Positions 50,345-60,479 of a DNA stretch of 64,000 bases are shown here, in pieces. The position numbers and the translations under genes were made by a program. The DNA comes from Cryomorphaceae bacterium (lineage in GTDB: Bacteria > Bacteroidota > Bacteroidia > Flavobacteriales > Schleiferiaceae). The notes beneath the pieces were generated by a model. That model saw only the letters and a program-made list of their open reading frames with translations, was not told where the DNA came from and did no database searches. Each line of letters begins with the position of its first letter. Within the stretch, counting starts at the first letter, position 1. The stretch covers positions 1 to 64,000 of the forward strand of contig JAJTFK010000008.1 of NCBI GenBank assembly GCA_021298655.1, given 5' to 3'.

Positions 50345-51186
50345 GGGTTGCATCGGTCGCATTGGCCCGGGTCAACGCCCTGAAGTTGGTGGGGGGAGGC
50401 AAGGCTTTGCGCGGCGTGGCATTGCCGGCATTCGGCGCGGAGTTCGGCGGGGAGCCGCGTGGGCGCGCCGCAGGCGCGGCAGGGCGCGCCCGGCGAAGCG
50501 GGGCGCGGAACAAAGCCGGGAAATCCGCAGGACGGGCACAGCGCGTGCATGGACTCCACGGTTTTGCGCGCCAGTTCCCGCAGCGCTTCCTGACGGCGGG
50601 GATTTCGGTCGGCCCGCATGTCGGTTTCGAGCAAAGGTGCCCCGTGGGCCGCCGAGGCTTCGCGCCAAAGCCCTTCCAATTCCGTCCAATTTCGAAGGCC
50701 CTTCGCCAGAACCACACCGTCGCCACGGCGCAGAATTAGGTGGGCCGCCGGGAACCCAACCCGCTCCGCCCATTGCCGCACGGCTCCCCAGTCGGATTCG
50801 CTGCAGGCGCTGAAGTTGGTGTCGTGGCTTCGATGGGTCACCCAAAGTTCTGCTCCGGCGCGGGGCCAGGCCCAGAGCAGAACCTCTTCGTGCAACGGAA
50901 TCCATCCCAGCACCGGGTCGGGGCCAAAGGAGCCCTCGGTGGCCACGACGACTTCGGCCTCGGGGTGCCGGTCCGCTGCCAGCGCCACCTTGCGGCGCAG
51001 GGTGGTGGGCACGTCGCCGGGGCGCGGAACTTCGCCGCTGAAGGTGCCCAAAATGTCGGTGTCAATGCCCGGTACGGGCTTGAGTGCGCAGCCCCAGGCC
51101 GCATAAAAAATGGGGTTAAGCCACTCCTCCTTGCGGTGCATGCTTGCGATCCACGCGGATTGCCACGGATGGGGGCGCCATTTCAC
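50341..51186 (-). CDS. DUF6671-family protein with C-terminal zinc-ribbon motifs
   Basis: A 281-residue cytosolic protein. The N-terminal half has the DUF6671 pattern ASMHRKEEWLNPIF and GIDTDILGTFSGEV; the function of the family is unknown. The C-terminal part has two Cys pairs, CPSCG...CRACG and CRQCH...CDRCN, predicting zinc ribbons. The start is GTG at 51186, preceded by CAGTTTTG with a 4-nt gap, and it is supported by the family's N-terminus. First gene of the operon with pyrC and the SbtA-like permease. Confidence 0.8.
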   Translation of the reverse strand: MKWRPHPWQSAWIASMHRKEEWLNPIFYAAWGCALKPVPGIDTDILGTFSGEVPRPGDVPTTLRRKVALAADRHPEAEVVVATEGSFGPDPVLGWIPLHEEVLLWAWPRAGAELWVTHRSHDTNFSACSESDWGAVRQWAERVGFPAAHLILRRGDGVVLAKGLRNWTELEGLWREASAAHGAPLLETDMRADRNPRRQEALRELARKTVESMHALCPSCGFPGFVPRPASPGAPCRACGAPTRLPAELRAECRQCHAAQSLASPHQLQGVDPGQCDRCNP

Positions 51187-51190
51187 AGCG

Positions 51191-51198
51191 CAAAACTG
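51191..51198 (-). promoter_or_regulatory. -7-like box CAGTTTTG of the DUF6671-pyrC-sbtA operon
   Basis: CAGTTTTG (one mismatch to TAnnTTTG) with a 4-nt gap (CGCT) to the GTG start, back to back with the LysR promoter. Confidence 0.4.
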
Positions 51199-51230
51199 CC
51201 GCGAATTGAACTTTTATAAACATAGGGTGT

Positions 51231-51254
51231 TAGCTTTGCAAACATTAAATGTTT
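51231..51254 (+). promoter_or_regulatory. LysR gene promoter and palindromic operator
   Basis: A -7 box TAGCTTTG (51231-51238) abuts the perfect palindrome AAACATT-A-AATGTTT (51240-51254), which ends 2 nt before the LysR ATG and covers the expected transcription start. It has the T-N11-A geometry of LysR sites. The intergenic gap to the divergent operon is 70 nt, so one regulator could control both sides. Confidence 0.6.
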
Positions 51255-51256
51255 TT

Positions 51257-52189
51257 ATGAAGTACACCCTGCATCAGCTCGAGATTTTTGTGCGCCTGTC
51301 GCGCACCCTGAGCGTTACCCAAACCGCCGAGGAGCTCAACCTCTCGCAGCCTGCGGTGTCGATTCAACTCAAAAATTTTCAGGCCCATTTTCCGCTTCCG
51401 CTGACCGAAATCGTGCACAAGCGGCTGTACCTGACGGAGTTTGGACGCTCGGTGGCCAAGAAGGCCGAGGACGTGCTGCGCAGTACCCAGGGGGTTAATC
51501 AGTGCCTGGCCGACTACCAGGGTGAAATTTCGGGGACCCTTCGCCTGAGCACGGTGTCCACGGGCAAGTACATCGCGCCCTACCTGCTCGCTCCGTTCGC
51601 GCACAGCAATCCGTCGGTGGACATCAGCTTGAGCGTGTCCAATAAGGCCCAAGTGATGGCGCAGCTCGCGGCCAATGAGGTGGACCTGGCGCTGATTTCG
51701 CTTAAGCCCGACATGCGCTTGGCGGAGTTTCCGGTGATGGACAACGAGTTTGTGCTGGTGGGGGCCACGCCGCCCAGTTCGGGGGAGGTTTGGTCTCCCG
51801 ACCGCCTTGGAAGTATTTCGCTGCTGTTCCGCGAGCCCGGTTCCGCAACCCGGCAGATGATGGAGCGCTACGTGCAGCAGCACGGGATCAACGTGAAGAT
51901 GCGCCTGGAGCTTTCGTCCAACGAGGCCATCAAGCAGTCAATTCTCGCGGGGCTCGGGTATTCGATTATGCCCAAGGTCAGTATTTTGTCGGATCTCGAG
52001 CAGCGCAACCTGTTTATTCAGCCGGTGCGCGGACTTCCGATTCGCAGTTACTGGTCGCTGGTGTGGCCCGAGGGCAAGAATTTAAGTCCCCAGGCTCAGG
52101 AGTTTATTGAGTCGGTGAAGCGTAATCTCCACGAGCACCTGACGCGCTTTCAGTCCAAGAAGGTGTCGAAGGGCGGAGGGAAGTCCTGA
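51257..52189 (+). CDS. LysR-family transcriptional regulator
   Basis: A 310-residue regulator with an N-terminal winged helix-turn-helix (about 5-60: LSVTQTAEELNLSQPAVSIQ, seen as TAEELNLSQPAVSIQL) and a two-lobed effector domain (about 90-295). The ATG at 51257 starts directly after the palindrome. Divergent from the DUF6671/pyrC/SbtA-like operon; LysR proteins (CbbR, CmpR, CcmR) control bicarbonate uptake in autotrophs, so control of the permease is a reasonable inference. Followed by a bidirectional terminator. Confidence 0.93.
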   Translation: MKYTLHQLEIFVRLSRTLSVTQTAEELNLSQPAVSIQLKNFQAHFPLPLTEIVHKRLYLTEFGRSVAKKAEDVLRSTQGVNQCLADYQGEISGTLRLSTVSTGKYIAPYLLAPFAHSNPSVDISLSVSNKAQVMAQLAANEVDLALISLKPDMRLAEFPVMDNEFVLVGATPPSSGEVWSPDRLGSISLLFREPGSATRQMMERYVQQHGINVKMRLELSSNEAIKQSILAGLGYSIMPKVSILSDLEQRNLFIQPVRGLPIRSYWSLVWPEGKNLSPQAQEFIESVKRNLHEHLTRFQSKKVSKGGGKS

Positions 52190-52208
52190 TTTTCTTTTGG
52201 TTGTGAAT

Positions 52209-52240
52209 AAAAAAACCCCGCCGAATCGGCGGGGTTTTTT
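52209..52240. terminator. Bidirectional rho-independent terminator
   Basis: CCCCGCC (52216-52222) and GGCGGGG (52228-52234) with A run before and T run after. It lies between the LysR gene and the convergent tRNA-Ala. Confidence 0.9.
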
Positions 52241-52249
52241 CGTGTTCCG

Positions 52250-52323
<74 letters not shown>

Positions 52324-52389
52324 AAGTGGACGGCAAATGTACTAAACGACTGCTTACGTTTACTACCGACTCCGAGATTTTCGGCGTGC

Positions 52390-52397
52390 GACCTTGG
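52390..52397 (+). promoter_or_regulatory. -7-like box GACCTTGG of dprA
   Basis: GACCTTGG, a weak match to TAnnTTTG, with a 4-nt gap (GACC) to the dprA ATG. Confidence 0.35.
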
Positions 52398-52401
52398 GAC
52401 C

Positions 52402-53448
52402 ATGACTGAAGAACACGAATACCTCCTGGCCCTGCGCCTCCTCGAAGCGGAGCACAAGCAACCCCTGAACTGGCTCCGCCAAATCGCCCCGACGTTTGCC
52501 GCGTTTCAGCAAGAATCGCAGCAGATTCCGAGCCGTTGGAACAAGACGGTGCTCCACCAGCTGCACGAGGTTCGCCGCACGGTGCAGCAGCACGCGGACC
52601 ACGGGATTCGCTGCATCCCGATTGAGTCGCCCGACTATCCGTCCCGGCTTGCGCATTCCAGCGACCCGCCGCCGCTGCTGTTTGTTCGCGGATCCCTTGG
52701 CGAGAGCGACCGGGTGCTCGCGGTGGTCGGTACGCGATCGCCCACACCCGATGGGTTGCTCCACACCGAGTTTTGGGTGCACGCGCTCGGGGCGGCCCAG
52801 CCCACGATCGTCAGCGGGCTGGCTTTGGGCATCGACGCGGCCGCCCACGGCGAGGCCTTGCGGTCGGGGCTTCCGACCTGGGCGGTGCTGGCCCACGGCC
52901 TCGACGCCGCGCAGCCGCGCGCCAACGCGCGGCTCGCCGAGCGCATCCTCCTGTCCGGGGGGGCATGGATTTCTGAGTGGCCTTTTGGGGTTCCCGCCCG
53001 AGCAAGCAATTTTCCGCGCCGAAACCGCATCATTGCTGGCCTTAGCGACGCGGTGCTCGTGGTCGAAGCGTCCGTGCAAAGCGGCGCATCCATCACCGCC
53101 AAGCTGGCCCATGGCTACGACCGCAGCGTTTTTGCCCTGCCGGGAAGGGTACACGACGTACACAGCCAGGGCTGCCTGAGCTTGATTGCCGACCAAGTCG
53201 CCCAAATGGCCCTACATCCCGACCAAGTTTTGGCTCACCTCAACTGGTCTGTCCGAAGCCCGAGCGAAGCCGGTGATCCGCTAAAGGGCCACCTCGCGGC
53301 CGTCCTGAACGCCCTTCAGGGCCCCTGCCGGGTTGACGAGCTCCAGCGCGCGACCGGGCTAAGCACCGAGCATGTGCTTTCGGCACTGGCCGAACTCGTA
53401 TGGACCGGCCGAGCCGTTGCGCGAGCCGGCGCCTACCACAAACGCTGA
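52402..53448 (+). CDS. dprA: DNA-processing protein DprA
   Basis: A 348-residue protein that binds incoming single-stranded DNA and loads RecA during natural transformation. The Rossmann-like DprA core (about 100-275) shows VVGTRSPTPDGL, SGLALGIDAAAH, FPRRNRIIAGLSDAVLVVEA (part: FPRRNRIIAGLS) and SGASITAKLA. The C-terminal ~60 residues form the DprA winged helix (LNALQGPCRVDELQRATG region). The ATG at 52402 is chosen; the same frame runs back through the antisense of the tRNA and is not coding there. Confidence 0.95.
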   Translation: MTEEHEYLLALRLLEAEHKQPLNWLRQIAPTFAAFQQESQQIPSRWNKTVLHQLHEVRRTVQQHADHGIRCIPIESPDYPSRLAHSSDPPPLLFVRGSLGESDRVLAVVGTRSPTPDGLLHTEFWVHALGAAQPTIVSGLALGIDAAAHGEALRSGLPTWAVLAHGLDAAQPRANARLAERILLSGGAWISEWPFGVPARASNFPRRNRIIAGLSDAVLVVEASVQSGASITAKLAHGYDRSVFALPGRVHDVHSQGCLSLIADQVAQMALHPDQVLAHLNWSVRSPSEAGDPLKGHLAAVLNALQGPCRVDELQRATGLSTEHVLSALAELVWTGRAVARAGAYHKR

Positions 53449-53464
53449 ATTAGCCAGAAACATG

Positions 53465-53485
53465 TAACTCGTTACTGGTAACTGG
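53465..53485. repeat. Heptad intergenic repeat array (3 units)
   Basis: TAACTCG, TTACTGG, TAACTGG, 16 nt after the dprA stop and just before the terminator hairpin of the convergent operon. Confidence 0.7.
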
Positions 53486-53520
53486 CAAAAAAATCCAGCC
53501 CCGCGTTGACGAAGCTGGAT
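53486..53520 (-). terminator. Terminator of the speA operon (minus strand)
   Basis: ATCCAGC (53493-53499) and GCTGGAT (53514-53520) form a 7-bp stem with a 14-nt loop, followed on the minus strand by seven T. Confidence 0.7.
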
Positions 53521-53539
53521 CTTAAAAAGATAGGAAGGC

Positions 53540-53839
53540 TTAGTCGTCGAGGTCTTCGGCCACTTCGGCTTCGGGAGCGGAATCTTCTTCGGTGGCGGGT
53601 TCCGCATCGTCGTCCTCGTCCATGAAGGCCTCCATGCGGCGCTCCATTTCGATGGATACCTTGAACAAATATTTGGTGTCTTCGGTCTCCAAGGGCACCG
53701 CGCGCACGGTCTCCCCCTTGGCGTTTTTGAACGAAATCATGTCTTCGGGAGCGAATCCCTCCGGGTATCGATCGGTGATCAGCGAGAGCTGTTCCGAGGT
53801 AATGTTCTTGTAGTCAACGATAATGCGTCGCTTTTCCAT
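53540..53839 (-). CDS. Small acidic conserved protein of unknown function
   Basis: A 99-residue protein, MEKRRIIVDYKNITSEQLSL at its start, with a compact N-terminal ~65 residues (FKNAKGETVRAVPLETEDTKYL) and a strongly acidic tail of about 30 residues. I recall similar short acidic proteins in many Bacteroidota but know no function. It follows the deoxyhypusine synthase-like gene by 9 nt in the same operon and is closed by the terminator at 53486-53520. Confidence 0.75.
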   Translation of the reverse strand: MEKRRIIVDYKNITSEQLSLITDRYPEGFAPEDMISFKNAKGETVRAVPLETEDTKYLFKVSIEMERRMEAFMDEDDDAEPATEEDSAPEAEVAEDLDD

Positions 53840-53848
53840 GAGGGTAGA

Positions 53849-54847
<999 letters not shown>

Positions 54848-54910
54848 GGCCGAGGGGAATTTAAGGGATTGCGAAACAAACGTACGGAGCCCCGTGGGCT
54901 CCCAAATGAC

Positions 54911-56314
54911 TTAGTAGCCGAGAATTTTGAGCATGGATTTGTAGCTCTGCTCCTTGGCGAAGAGGCGGGTATTCCAGTCTCCGTTGGCGTCGCGGCTGAT
55001 GACCACGTGCTTGGGCGCGGGAATCAGGCAATGCTGAATGCCCCCGTAGCCGGCGATGGACTCCTGGTAGGCGCCGGTATTGAAAAATCCGATGTACTGG
55101 GGCGTTTCGCCCTTGAGTTTGGGCAAGAAAATCGCGTTGGAGTGCTGTTCGGAATTGTAGTAGTCGTCGCTGTCGCAGGTGAGTCCGCCCAAGAGTACGC
55201 GCTCGTAGTCAAGGTCCCAATTGTTGATGGCCAGCATGATGAAGCGCTTGTTGATGGCCCAGGCGTCGGGAAGCGTCGTCATAAAACTCGAGTCGATCAT
55301 GAACCACTTTTCGCGGTCGTTCTGCTTTTTCTCGCCCATGATGCTGTAGAAGGTGGCGCCCGATTCACCGACGGTGTAGCTGCCGAACTCGGTGAAGATG
55401 TGGGGTTCCTCAATGCCCTCGGCGTTGCAGGTCTGCTTGACCTGCGCCATGATTTCTTCGGCCATGTACTCGTAGTCGTAGCTGAACGACAGCGAGTTCT
55501 TAATGGGAAATCCGCCGCCGATGTTGAGCGAGTCCAGCGAAGGGCAAATCTTCTTGAGCTGGATGTACACGCGCACCGCCTTGTTGAGCTCGTTCCAGTA
55601 GTAGGCCGTGTCGTTGATGCCCGTGTTAATGAAGAAATGGAGCATTTTCAACTCCACATTAGGCTGATTTTGGATGTAGTTCTTGTACATCGGCACCACT
55701 TCCTTGTAGCCAATGCCCAAGCGCGACGTGTAGAACTCGAACTTGGGTTCCTCTTCGGCTGCGATGCGAATGCCCACCTTGACCGGATGCGCGTTGTCTG
55801 GATTGACCTGTTCCATGAGCAACTCGAGCTCTTCGCGGTTGTCCAATACGGGAATCACGCTCGTCCACCCGTTGTTGATCAGGCGCGCAATGTTCTCGGT
55901 ATACTGGGCGCGCTTGTAGCCGTTGCACACGACGAACTGGTCTTTGGTAATGCGTCCCTCCTCTTCAAGGGTCTCGATGAGGTTGATGTCGAAGGCCGAG
56001 GAGGTCTCCAAATGGATGTCGTTTTTGAGCGCTTCTTCGAGCACGAACTGAAAGTGCGACGACTTGGTGCAGTAGCAAAAATGGTAGTCCGACTGGTAAT
56101 CGACCTTGGCCATGGCCACGTTGAACATGCGCTTGGCGCGCTGAATGTGTTCCGAAATTTTAGGCAGGTAGGTCACCTTTAGGGGCGTGCCGTACTGCTT
56201 GATGATCTCCATGACGGGAATGTCGTGCCAGTAGAGTTCGGAGTCGTGCGTCGAAAACTCTTGCTGCGGCCACTCGAAGGTCTGTTCGATAAGGTCTTGG
56301 TACTTAGTGCGCAT
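54911..56314 (-). CDS. speA: Arginine decarboxylase (fold type III PLP enzyme)
   Basis: A 467-residue PLP-dependent decarboxylase of the alanine-racemase-fold group, the short form used for arginine in flavobacteria. The PLP lysine lies in CYCTKSSHF (about residue 84), the phosphate-binding GGGFPIKNSLSF near 268, and the family's TEFGSYTVGESG and CDSDDYYNS (active-site Cys/Asp) follow. The product would be agmatine. In many relatives an agmatinase gene sits between speA and the deoxyhypusine synthase gene; here it does not, and a ureohydrolase gene is 39 kb away in the window. Confidence 0.88.
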   Translation of the reverse strand: MRTKYQDLIEQTFEWPQQEFSTHDSELYWHDIPVMEIIKQYGTPLKVTYLPKISEHIQRAKRMFNVAMAKVDYQSDYHFCYCTKSSHFQFVLEEALKNDIHLETSSAFDINLIETLEEEGRITKDQFVVCNGYKRAQYTENIARLINNGWTSVIPVLDNREELELLMEQVNPDNAHPVKVGIRIAAEEEPKFEFYTSRLGIGYKEVVPMYKNYIQNQPNVELKMLHFFINTGINDTAYYWNELNKAVRVYIQLKKICPSLDSLNIGGGFPIKNSLSFSYDYEYMAEEIMAQVKQTCNAEGIEEPHIFTEFGSYTVGESGATFYSIMGEKKQNDREKWFMIDSSFMTTLPDAWAINKRFIMLAINNWDLDYERVLLGGLTCDSDDYYNSEQHSNAIFLPKLKGETPQYIGFFNTGAYQESIAGYGGIQHCLIPAPKHVVISRDANGDWNTRLFAKEQSYKSMLKILGY

Positions 56315-56336
56315 GGAGTGAGGTTAAAAGGGGCGC

Positions 56337-56344
56337 CAAAGGTA
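56337..56344 (-). promoter_or_regulatory. -7 box TACCTTTG of speA
   Basis: Exact TAnnTTTG match 22 nt upstream of the speA ATG, so this transcript has a short leader. Confidence 0.6.
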
Positions 56345-56468
56345 ATCCAAGTTAGTCGGATGGGAATTTTTTTACCCAAGTAATTGAGTTGGATTGCCCA
56401 AAAAAGTAGACGACAGGGCAGTGCTCCCTGCATAAGTGCCCCCTATATTCGCTATCAAGACCCGTTAT

Positions 56469-58001
56469 ATGAAGATCAATTCGTTTGTGCCCAGTGCTGA
56501 TTTGCCCGCCTCGCTGGTTGTTTTTCTCGTGGCCTTGCCCCTTTGCTTGGGCATTGCCTTGGGCTCGGGCGCTCCCCTGCTGAGCGGAATTATTGCCGGA
56601 GTTGTTGGGGGCGTAGTTATTGGTTTGCTCAGCCAATCGCCGCTGAGCGTGTCCGGCCCGGCCGCCGGGTTGACGACGGTGGTTTTGGCCGCAATTTCCG
56701 ATCTCGGAAGCTTTGAACTCTTCTTGGTGGCCGTAGTGCTGTCGGGCGCATTTCAGGTAGGGCTTGGCTTGCTTCGCCTGGGCGTGGTGGGCCACTACGT
56801 ACCCAATACCGTCATTAAAGGCATGATGGCTGCCATCGGGCTCATCCTTATACTAAAGCAGGTTCCGCACCTGGTCGGCTACGACGCCGACTACTTCGGC
56901 GACGAGGGCTTCGACCAACCCGGCTCCGAAAACACCTTCAGCGCCGTGGTTCATGCCCTTGGGTCGCTCACTCCCGGCGCCGCCCTGGTGGGTTTTGCTA
57001 CGCTCGCCGTGCTGCAGCTCGCCGAGTACGTTGGCTACACCAAATCGGCCTTAGGTAAAATTCTCCCCGCAGCCCTGATCGCGGTCGCCGGAGGCACCTT
57101 ACTCGCCCACCTGCTCCCCGACCTGTTGGGTCCGGGTTGGGCCATCGGTTCGACCCACCGCGTGCAACTCCCCGAGTTCGGAAGCACCTGGGCCACGCCC
57201 CAATGGAGCGGCCTTGCCAACCCCTTGGTATGGACCACCGCGCTCTCCCTCGCAATCATTGCCAGCCTCGAAAGCCTGTTAAGCATCGAAGCCGCCGACC
57301 GCATCGATCCGCTCAAACGGGTAACGCCAACCAACCGCGAACTGATGGCCCAGGGGGCCGGCAACCTGATTTCGGGGGCGCTCGGCGGCCTGCCGGTAAC
57401 CTCCGTCGTGGTGCGCACCAGCGTAAACGCCCAAGCGGGTGCGCAATCCCGGTGGAGTGCCGTGCTTCACGGGGTGATCCTCGCCCTGAGTGCGGTGCTC
57501 CTGACCCGGGTGCTCAACCTGATTCCTCTGGCCTCCTTGGCCGCCGTCCTCATTGCCACCGGCTACAAGCTAACCCACCCTACCCGAGTCATCAAGCCGC
57601 TCGCACTCCAGGGCCCGCTTCAATGGATCCCCTTCGCCGTCACGGTCTTCGCCATTTTGTTCACCGACCTGCTCCGGGGCATTTCGGTCGGACTCCTGGT
57701 CGCCACGGTGTTCATCGCGTTCAACGACTTCAAGAGCTCCGTTTCCCTGACCCACATCGGCAGCAACTACATCCTCCAGCTTCGCCGCAACGTGAGCTTT
57801 TTGAACAAAGGCAAGCTCAAGCAATCGCTTGAAGCGCTTCCAAACGGCGCCGAACTGCTCCTGGACTTTACCCAAGCCGACTTCGTCGATCCCGACATTC
57901 TCGAAGTAGTCCTCGACTTCGCTCGCCATTCAGCCCTTAAAAACATCCAGGTCACCGTGCGCCGCAGTCCGCACCAGAACTACCTTCCCGAACTTAATTA
58001 A
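56469..58001 (+). CDS. SulP-family inorganic anion transporter
   Basis: A 510-residue inner-membrane transporter of the SLC26/SulP family: about 12-14 helices (residues 10-420), including SVSGPAAGLTTVV near 65-77 and the GALGGLPVTSVVVRTSVN stretch near 302-319, and a short C-terminal STAS-like domain (about 430-510). The ATG at 56469 fits the family's N-terminus MKINSFVPSADLPASLVVF. The beta-carbonic anhydrase gene follows after 8 nt, so the likely substrate is bicarbonate rather than sulfate. TATATTCG some 14 nt upstream may be the -7 box. Confidence 0.92.
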   Translation: MKINSFVPSADLPASLVVFLVALPLCLGIALGSGAPLLSGIIAGVVGGVVIGLLSQSPLSVSGPAAGLTTVVLAAISDLGSFELFLVAVVLSGAFQVGLGLLRLGVVGHYVPNTVIKGMMAAIGLILILKQVPHLVGYDADYFGDEGFDQPGSENTFSAVVHALGSLTPGAALVGFATLAVLQLAEYVGYTKSALGKILPAALIAVAGGTLLAHLLPDLLGPGWAIGSTHRVQLPEFGSTWATPQWSGLANPLVWTTALSLAIIASLESLLSIEAADRIDPLKRVTPTNRELMAQGAGNLISGALGGLPVTSVVVRTSVNAQAGAQSRWSAVLHGVILALSAVLLTRVLNLIPLASLAAVLIATGYKLTHPTRVIKPLALQGPLQWIPFAVTVFAILFTDLLRGISVGLLVATVFIAFNDFKSSVSLTHIGSNYILQLRRNVSFLNKGKLKQSLEALPNGAELLLDFTQADFVDPDILEVVLDFARHSALKNIQVTVRRSPHQNYLPELN

Positions 58002-58009
58002 GCCCCGTT

Positions 58010-58645
58010 ATGCGCGACATTGACCAACTGCTGCTTGCCAATAAGGCCTGGTCCGAGGGCCGGCACCACGACGACCCGGAGTACTTCAACCGGCTTTCGA
58101 GCATTCAAACGCCCAAGTATTTATGGATCGGCTGCAGCGACAGCCGGGTTCCGGCCGACACCATAACGGGTACGGCTCCGGGCGAAATTTTTGTGCACCG
58201 AAACATCGCCAACATGGTGGTGCACACGGACCTCAACCTGCTCTCGGTGCTGGAGTACGCCGTTCACTACCTCAAGGTGGAGCACGTAATCGTTTGCGGA
58301 CACTACGGCTGCGGCGGGGTAGCGGCTTCCTTGACCAACAATTCCTTCGGAATCATTAACAAATGGCTGCGCAACATCAAAGACGTTCACCGAATTTATT
58401 CTGAGGATATTGACCGGTCGACCGACCCCACGGAGCGAGTCAACCGACTGGTGGAATACAACGTCCGCGAACAGGTACAGAACCTTGCGAAGACCAGCAT
58501 CATTCAACGAGCTTGGAAGGAGCGCCAGGCGCCTACCCTGCACGGCTGGGTGTACGGGCTTACCGACGGGCTGATCAATCCGCTCTGCGAACTGCAGCAC
58601 GACCACGAGCTGGATCCGCTCTACCGATTTGATAATCTGGATTAA
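58010..58645 (+). CDS. can: Beta-class carbonic anhydrase
   Basis: A 211-residue zinc enzyme interconverting CO2 and bicarbonate in the cytosol. Zinc ligands are Cys42 of CSDSR (with the Asp44/Arg46 dyad), His98 and Cys101 of GHYGCGG. Length and motifs match clade-A-type bacterial enzymes. It is 8 nt downstream of a SulP transporter, a frequent pair in marine Bacteroidota, which suggests bicarbonate import coupled to its use in carboxylations or pH balance. Confidence 0.96.
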   Translation: MRDIDQLLLANKAWSEGRHHDDPEYFNRLSSIQTPKYLWIGCSDSRVPADTITGTAPGEIFVHRNIANMVVHTDLNLLSVLEYAVHYLKVEHVIVCGHYGCGGVAASLTNNSFGIINKWLRNIKDVHRIYSEDIDRSTDPTERVNRLVEYNVREQVQNLAKTSIIQRAWKERQAPTLHGWVYGLTDGLINPLCELQHDHELDPLYRFDNLD

Positions 58646-58670
58646 TCTCGGTCAGGTCTAGGGAAAGGCG

Positions 58671-58678
58671 TACCTTCG
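58671..58678 (+). promoter_or_regulatory. -7-like box TACCTTCG of typA
   Basis: TACCTTCG 19 nt upstream of the typA ATG. Confidence 0.5.
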
Positions 58679-58697
58679 CGGCGCTTTTCCCTACCCC

Positions 58698-60458
58698 ATG
58701 ACTCCGATTCGAAATATTGCGATTATCGCCCACGTTGACCACGGCAAAACCACGCTGGTCGACAAAATCCTGCACCACTGCCAGCTGTTTCGCACGAATC
58801 AGGAGACCGGGGAGCTCATTCTCGACAACAACGATCTGGAGCGCGAGCGCGGAATCACGATTTTGGCGAAAAACGTAAGCGTCAACTACAAGGGCGTTAA
58901 AATCAACATTATTGATACTCCGGGGCACGCCGACTTCGGGGGTGAAGTGGAGCGCGTACTGAACATGGCCGACGGCGTTTTGCTGCTGGTCGACGCCTTC
59001 GAGGGCCCCATGCCCCAGACCCGATTTGTGCTCCAGAAGGCCCTGCAAATGGGCCTCCGCCCCATTGTCGTGGTGAATAAGGTCGACAAGCCCAACTGCG
59101 ACCCCGAGCAGGCCCACGAAATGGTCTTTGACCTCATGTTTTCGCTTGACGCTACCGAAGAACAGCTTGATTTTCCCTGCGTCTACGGCTCGGCCAAAAA
59201 CAACTGGATGGGCCCGGACTGGAAAACCCCGACCGAGAACATCGAACACCTGCTCGACGTCGTTTTGGAGCACGTGCCCGCGGCCGAAGTGCGCACGGGT
59301 ACGCCCCAAATGCTGATCACCAGCTTGGACTACAGCAGCTACCAGGGTCGTATGGCCATCGGACGCCTGCACCGCGGCAGCCTTAAAGAAGGCGCCAACG
59401 TGGCGGTGGTGAAGCGCGACGGCAGCATTACCAAGGCCAAAATCAAGGAACTTTTCACGTTTGAAGGCCTCGGCAAAGCCAAGGTGAGCGAAGTGCACGC
59501 GGGCGAACTCTGCGCAGTAGCCGGAATCGAGGGTTTTGAAATCGGCGATACCATTGCCGACGCCGAGAACCCCGAGGGCCTGCCCACGATTGCCATTGAC
59601 GAACCGACGCTGAGCATGCTGTTCATGATCAACGACTCGCCCTTCTTTGGCCGCGAGGGCAAGTTTGTGACCAGCCGCCACCTCAAGGACCGCCTCGAAA
59701 AGGAACTGGAGAAGAACCTGGCCCTGCGCGTGGTGCCGGGCGCAACCGCCGATTCGTTTTATGTCTACGGCCGCGGGGTACTCCACCTTTCGATTTTGAT
59801 TGAAACGATGCGCCGCGAGGGCTACGAGCTGCAAATTGGCCAACCCACCGTCATCACCAAGGAAATTGACGGCGTGAAGTGCGAGCCCGTGGAAGAACTG
59901 ATCATTGACCTGCCCGAAGAAAACAGCGGAACGGCGGTCGAAATGGCCAGCCTCCGCAAGGGCGAAATGACCAACATGACCCCTAAGGGCGACCGCATGG
60001 TGGTAACGTTTAAAATTCCATCTCGAGGCATTATTGGCATGCGTTCGGCGCTGCTCACGGCGACCGCGGGAGAGGCCATTATGAACCACCGTTTCACCGG
60101 CTTTGAACCGATGCGGGGTGAAATTCCGCGCCGAATGAACGGTTCGCTGATTTCCATGGAACAGGGCACGGCCCTGGCCTATTCGATCGACCGCCTGCAG
60201 GACCGCGGCATTTTCTTCATCGAGCCCGGCGAAGAAATCTACAAGTCGCAGATTGTGGGCGAACACACGCGCGGCAACGACCTTGAGGTCAACCTGACCA
60301 AGGGCAAGAAGCTGACCAACATGCGCGCCTCGGGATCCGACGAAAAAATGCGCATCGCCCCCGCAAAGGTGCTGCGCCTTGAAGAGGCCCTGGAGTACGT
60401 GCAAACCGGCGAATTCGTCGAGGTAACGCCCAAGAGCATCCGCCTGCGCAAGCGCTAA
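58698..60458 (+). CDS. typA: Translational GTPase TypA/BipA
   Basis: A 586-residue ribosome-associated GTPase linked to assembly of the large subunit and to stress tolerance. G1 motif [10 protein letters not shown] at 11-20, switch [14 protein letters not shown]4 NKVDKP, then domain II, EF-G-like domains III and V, and the BipA-specific C-terminal domain. It is slightly shorter than the usual ~600-610 residues because the C-terminus ends at IRLRKR. Single-gene transcript with a -7-like box. Confidence 0.97.
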   Translation: MTPIRNIAIIAHVDHGKTTLVDKILHHCQLFRTNQETGELILDNNDLERERGITILAKNVSVNYKGVKINIIDTPGHADFGGEVERVLNMADGVLLLVDAFEGPMPQTRFVLQKALQMGLRPIVVVNKVDKPNCDPEQAHEMVFDLMFSLDATEEQLDFPCVYGSAKNNWMGPDWKTPTENIEHLLDVVLEHVPAAEVRTGTPQMLITSLDYSSYQGRMAIGRLHRGSLKEGANVAVVKRDGSITKAKIKELFTFEGLGKAKVSEVHAGELCAVAGIEGFEIGDTIADAENPEGLPTIAIDEPTLSMLFMINDSPFFGREGKFVTSRHLKDRLEKELEKNLALRVVPGATADSFYVYGRGVLHLSILIETMRREGYELQIGQPTVITKEIDGVKCEPVEELIIDLPEENSGTAVEMASLRKGEMTNMTPKGDRMVVTFKIPSRGIIGMRSALLTATAGEAIMNHRFTGFEPMRGEIPRRMNGSLISMEQGTALAYSIDRLQDRGIFFIEPGEEIYKSQIVGEHTRGNDLEVNLTKGKKLTNMRASGSDEKMRIAPAKVLRLEEALEYVQTGEFVEVTPKSIRLRKR

Positions 60459-60467
60459 GAATTCCGC

Positions 60468-60475
60468 TATATTTG
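60468..60475 (+). promoter_or_regulatory. -7 box TATATTTG of the antiporter gene
   Basis: Exact TAnnTTTG match with a 4-nt gap (GGCC) to the ATG at 60480, immediately after the typA stop. Confidence 0.6.
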
Positions 60476-60479
60476 GGCC

